Below, one piece after another: positions 5,089 through 5,998 of a DNA stretch of 5,998 nt. The translations under genes and the position numbers were made by a program. The stretch spans positions 1 through 5,998 of the forward strand of contig CALKVR010000478.1 of assembly GCA_938004815.1 (NCBI GenBank), given 5' to 3'. The stretch comes from an uncultured Polyangiaceae bacterium (GTDB taxonomy: Bacteria; Myxococcota_A; Polyangia; Polyangiales; Polyangiaceae). The notes under the pieces were generated by a model that ran no database searches, was not told the origin of the DNA, and was given only the letters and a program-made list of their open reading frames with translations. How positions within the stretch are numbered: the first letter of the stretch is position 1; each line of letters begins with the position of its first letter.

Positions 5089-5998
5089 CTACGCGCGCTC
5101 GGCGGCGCGGCGCCGCCGACGGAATGCGATCGCGAGGGCGAGAGCGGCCGACCAGCCGGTGGCCGCGCGGTCGCCCTGACCGGCCGCGGAGCAGCCGCCA
5201 CCCGCGTCGTCTTCGGCCCCGCTGCCGCCACCTGCACCGCCGACGCCAGAGCTGGCGCTGGATCCGGAGGCCGTTGCGCTGGGCTCGCCGCCCCCACCGC
5301 TCGAAGCGCTCCCGCTCGAGCTCGTCGCGCCGCCGCCGGCGCCGCTCTCGAGCGCAAGGTACGCGGCGCCGAGACGCTCGCCGATGGTGAGGTAACCCTC
5401 GCTCGTGAAGTGCAGACCACCGGGCTCGTCGGGCGCGACGTCGTCGACGTCGACGAGCGCGATGGCCGGGTCGGTGGCGGCGACGCTCGTCTGGGCATCA
5501 CGCACGGCGGCGACGCCCGCATCGGGGAGCTGCCCGCCGTTGGTCGCGGCTGCATTCAATGACAATTTTGTCATGACAAAGGGGAGCGCGGGCTCGCCGA
5601 GGTCGCTGCGCAGATCGGCGATGAAGCCGCGCAGATGCTCCTCGTAGGTGTAGGCGGCGCTCCAGCCCGCCTCGTTCTCGCCCTGGAGCCACACGACGGC
5701 GGCGATGCGGTAGGTGTCGCCGCGAGCCGTGAGCCGCGACAGCGCGCTATCGAGACGCGTGACCTCGGCGGGGTACGCGAGCTCGGGATAGGTCGCGGTG
5801 TCGAGCGAGCCGAGCAGCGCGTGGTAGAGCTGCGACTTCTCCGGGTAGTCGGGGTCGGGGGCGACGCCGCGCTCCCAATGCTCGAGGATGTTGGTGCCGC
5901 CGCCGCACGCCTTGAGCACGGCGACGCGCTCGCCGGGCATGCCGTCGGCGACGGCACGGCCGAACGACAGCTCGGGGCCGAACCGTCGCGGGCCACCG
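5089..5998 (-). CDS. SASA-family (sialate O-acetylesterase-like) esterase with MYXO-CTERM anchor, 5' truncated by window edge
   Basis: The last 302 residues of a secreted SGNH-type esterase of the SASA/DUF303 (CE6-like) family, which removes acetyl groups from carbohydrates. Numbering from the visible Met at 5940: FGPELSFGRA just before it and KACGGGTNI match conserved blocks; WLQGENEA (84-91) is the characteristic WxQGExD/N-type block; GGLHF (174-178) supplies the likely catalytic His177. The nucleophile Ser block (GQSN-type) and the signal peptide should lie beyond the right edge. Residues about 199-249 are a Ser/Gly/Ala linker. The tail has GCS with Cys250, a hydrophobic segment (263-273) and five Arg (274-278), matching the MYXO-CTERM signal that myxosortase-type proteases cleave for surface anchoring. 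The substrate cannot be read; plant or microbial acetylated polysaccharide is likelier than sialic acid. The Met at 5940 is internal, since homologous sequence continues upstream. The Cys-rich lipoprotein gene lies 121 bp downstream on the same strand. Confidence 0.9.
   Translation of the reverse strand, partial: GGPRRFGPELSFGRAVADGMPGERVAVLKACGGGTNILEHWERGVAPDPDYPEKSQLYHALLGSLDTATYPELAYPAEVTRLDSALSRLTARGDTYRIAAVVWLQGENEAGWSAAYTYEEHLRGFIADLRSDLGEPALPFVMTKLSLNAAATNGGQLPDAGVAAVRDAQTSVAATDPAIALVDVDDVAPDEPGGLHFTSEGYLTIGERLGAAYLALESGAGGGATSSSGSASSGGGGEPSATASGSSASSGVGGAGGGSGAEDDAGGGCSAAGQGDRAATGWSAALALAIAFRRRRRAAERA
5560..5580. repeat. AT-rich overlapping palindromes (TGACAA half-sites)
   Basis: Three consecutive hexamers alternate in orientation: TGACAA (5560-5565), TT, TTGTCA (5568-5573), TGACAA (5574-5579). 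The last two form a perfect 14-bp palindrome TTTGTCATGACAAA (5567-5580). It sits inside the esterase coding region, where the codons (TTT, ACA, AAA, TTG, TCA, AAT) are unlike the surrounding GC-ending ones. It looks like a dimeric-regulator operator but may be chance. Confidence 0.5.

Noticed and set aside
5160..5345. Ser/Gly low-complexity stretch as a mini-satellite
   Set aside because: It encodes the linker before the MYXO-CTERM tail and shows no regular DNA period, so it is an ordinary protein linker.
4968..5555. N-terminal extension of the Cys-rich lipoprotein up to an ATG at 5555
   Set aside because: The extension lies opposite or within the esterase coding region, is Arg/Ala/Pro-rich, and would bury the signal peptide that begins at the GTG at 4967.

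Overview
This window looks like chromosomal DNA from a high-GC myxobacterium (phylum Myxococcota, most like the Polyangia). Three things point there: strong G/C bias at third codon positions, an esterase ending in a Cys + hydrophobic + Arg-cluster tail of the MYXO-CTERM type, and two cysteine-patterned lipoproteins of kinds common in that group.

Layout. Left edge (1-481, minus strand): a small TFIIB-type zinc-ribbon protein whose start codon shares a CATG with the start of the next, divergent gene. Its stop is followed in the same frame by a short Gly-rich open stretch that leaves the window. 480-941 (plus): a small lipoprotein with a four-Cys C-terminal domain. 1080-4259 (plus): the dominant gene, a 1059-residue SWIM-finger SNF2-family ATPase with all core helicase motifs present. 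4275-4967 (minus): a 230-residue, 27-cysteine lipoprotein with an A-B-B-A arrangement of two repeated modules, converging on the SNF2 gene with only 15 nt between the stops. 5089-5998 (minus, cut by the right edge): a SASA/DUF303 (sialate O-acetylesterase-like) secreted esterase with a Ser/Gly linker and the MYXO-CTERM anchor.

The genes do not form an obvious pathway. The SNF2 protein is a cytoplasmic DNA-dependent ATPase; the other plus-strand gene and the two right-hand genes encode envelope or surface proteins. The esterase and Cys-rich lipoprotein lie head-to-tail 121 bp apart and might be co-transcribed, but nothing beyond orientation ties their functions. I found no RNA gene, CRISPR array, insertion sequence or recognisable defence system. 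The most unusual items are the A-B-B-A lipoprotein, the shared CATG start, the AT-rich triple half-site palindrome inside the esterase gene, and a G-to-C compositional gradient along the SNF2 gene. No gene-free stretch exceeds 300 bases; the longest gaps are 942-1079 and 4968-5088.
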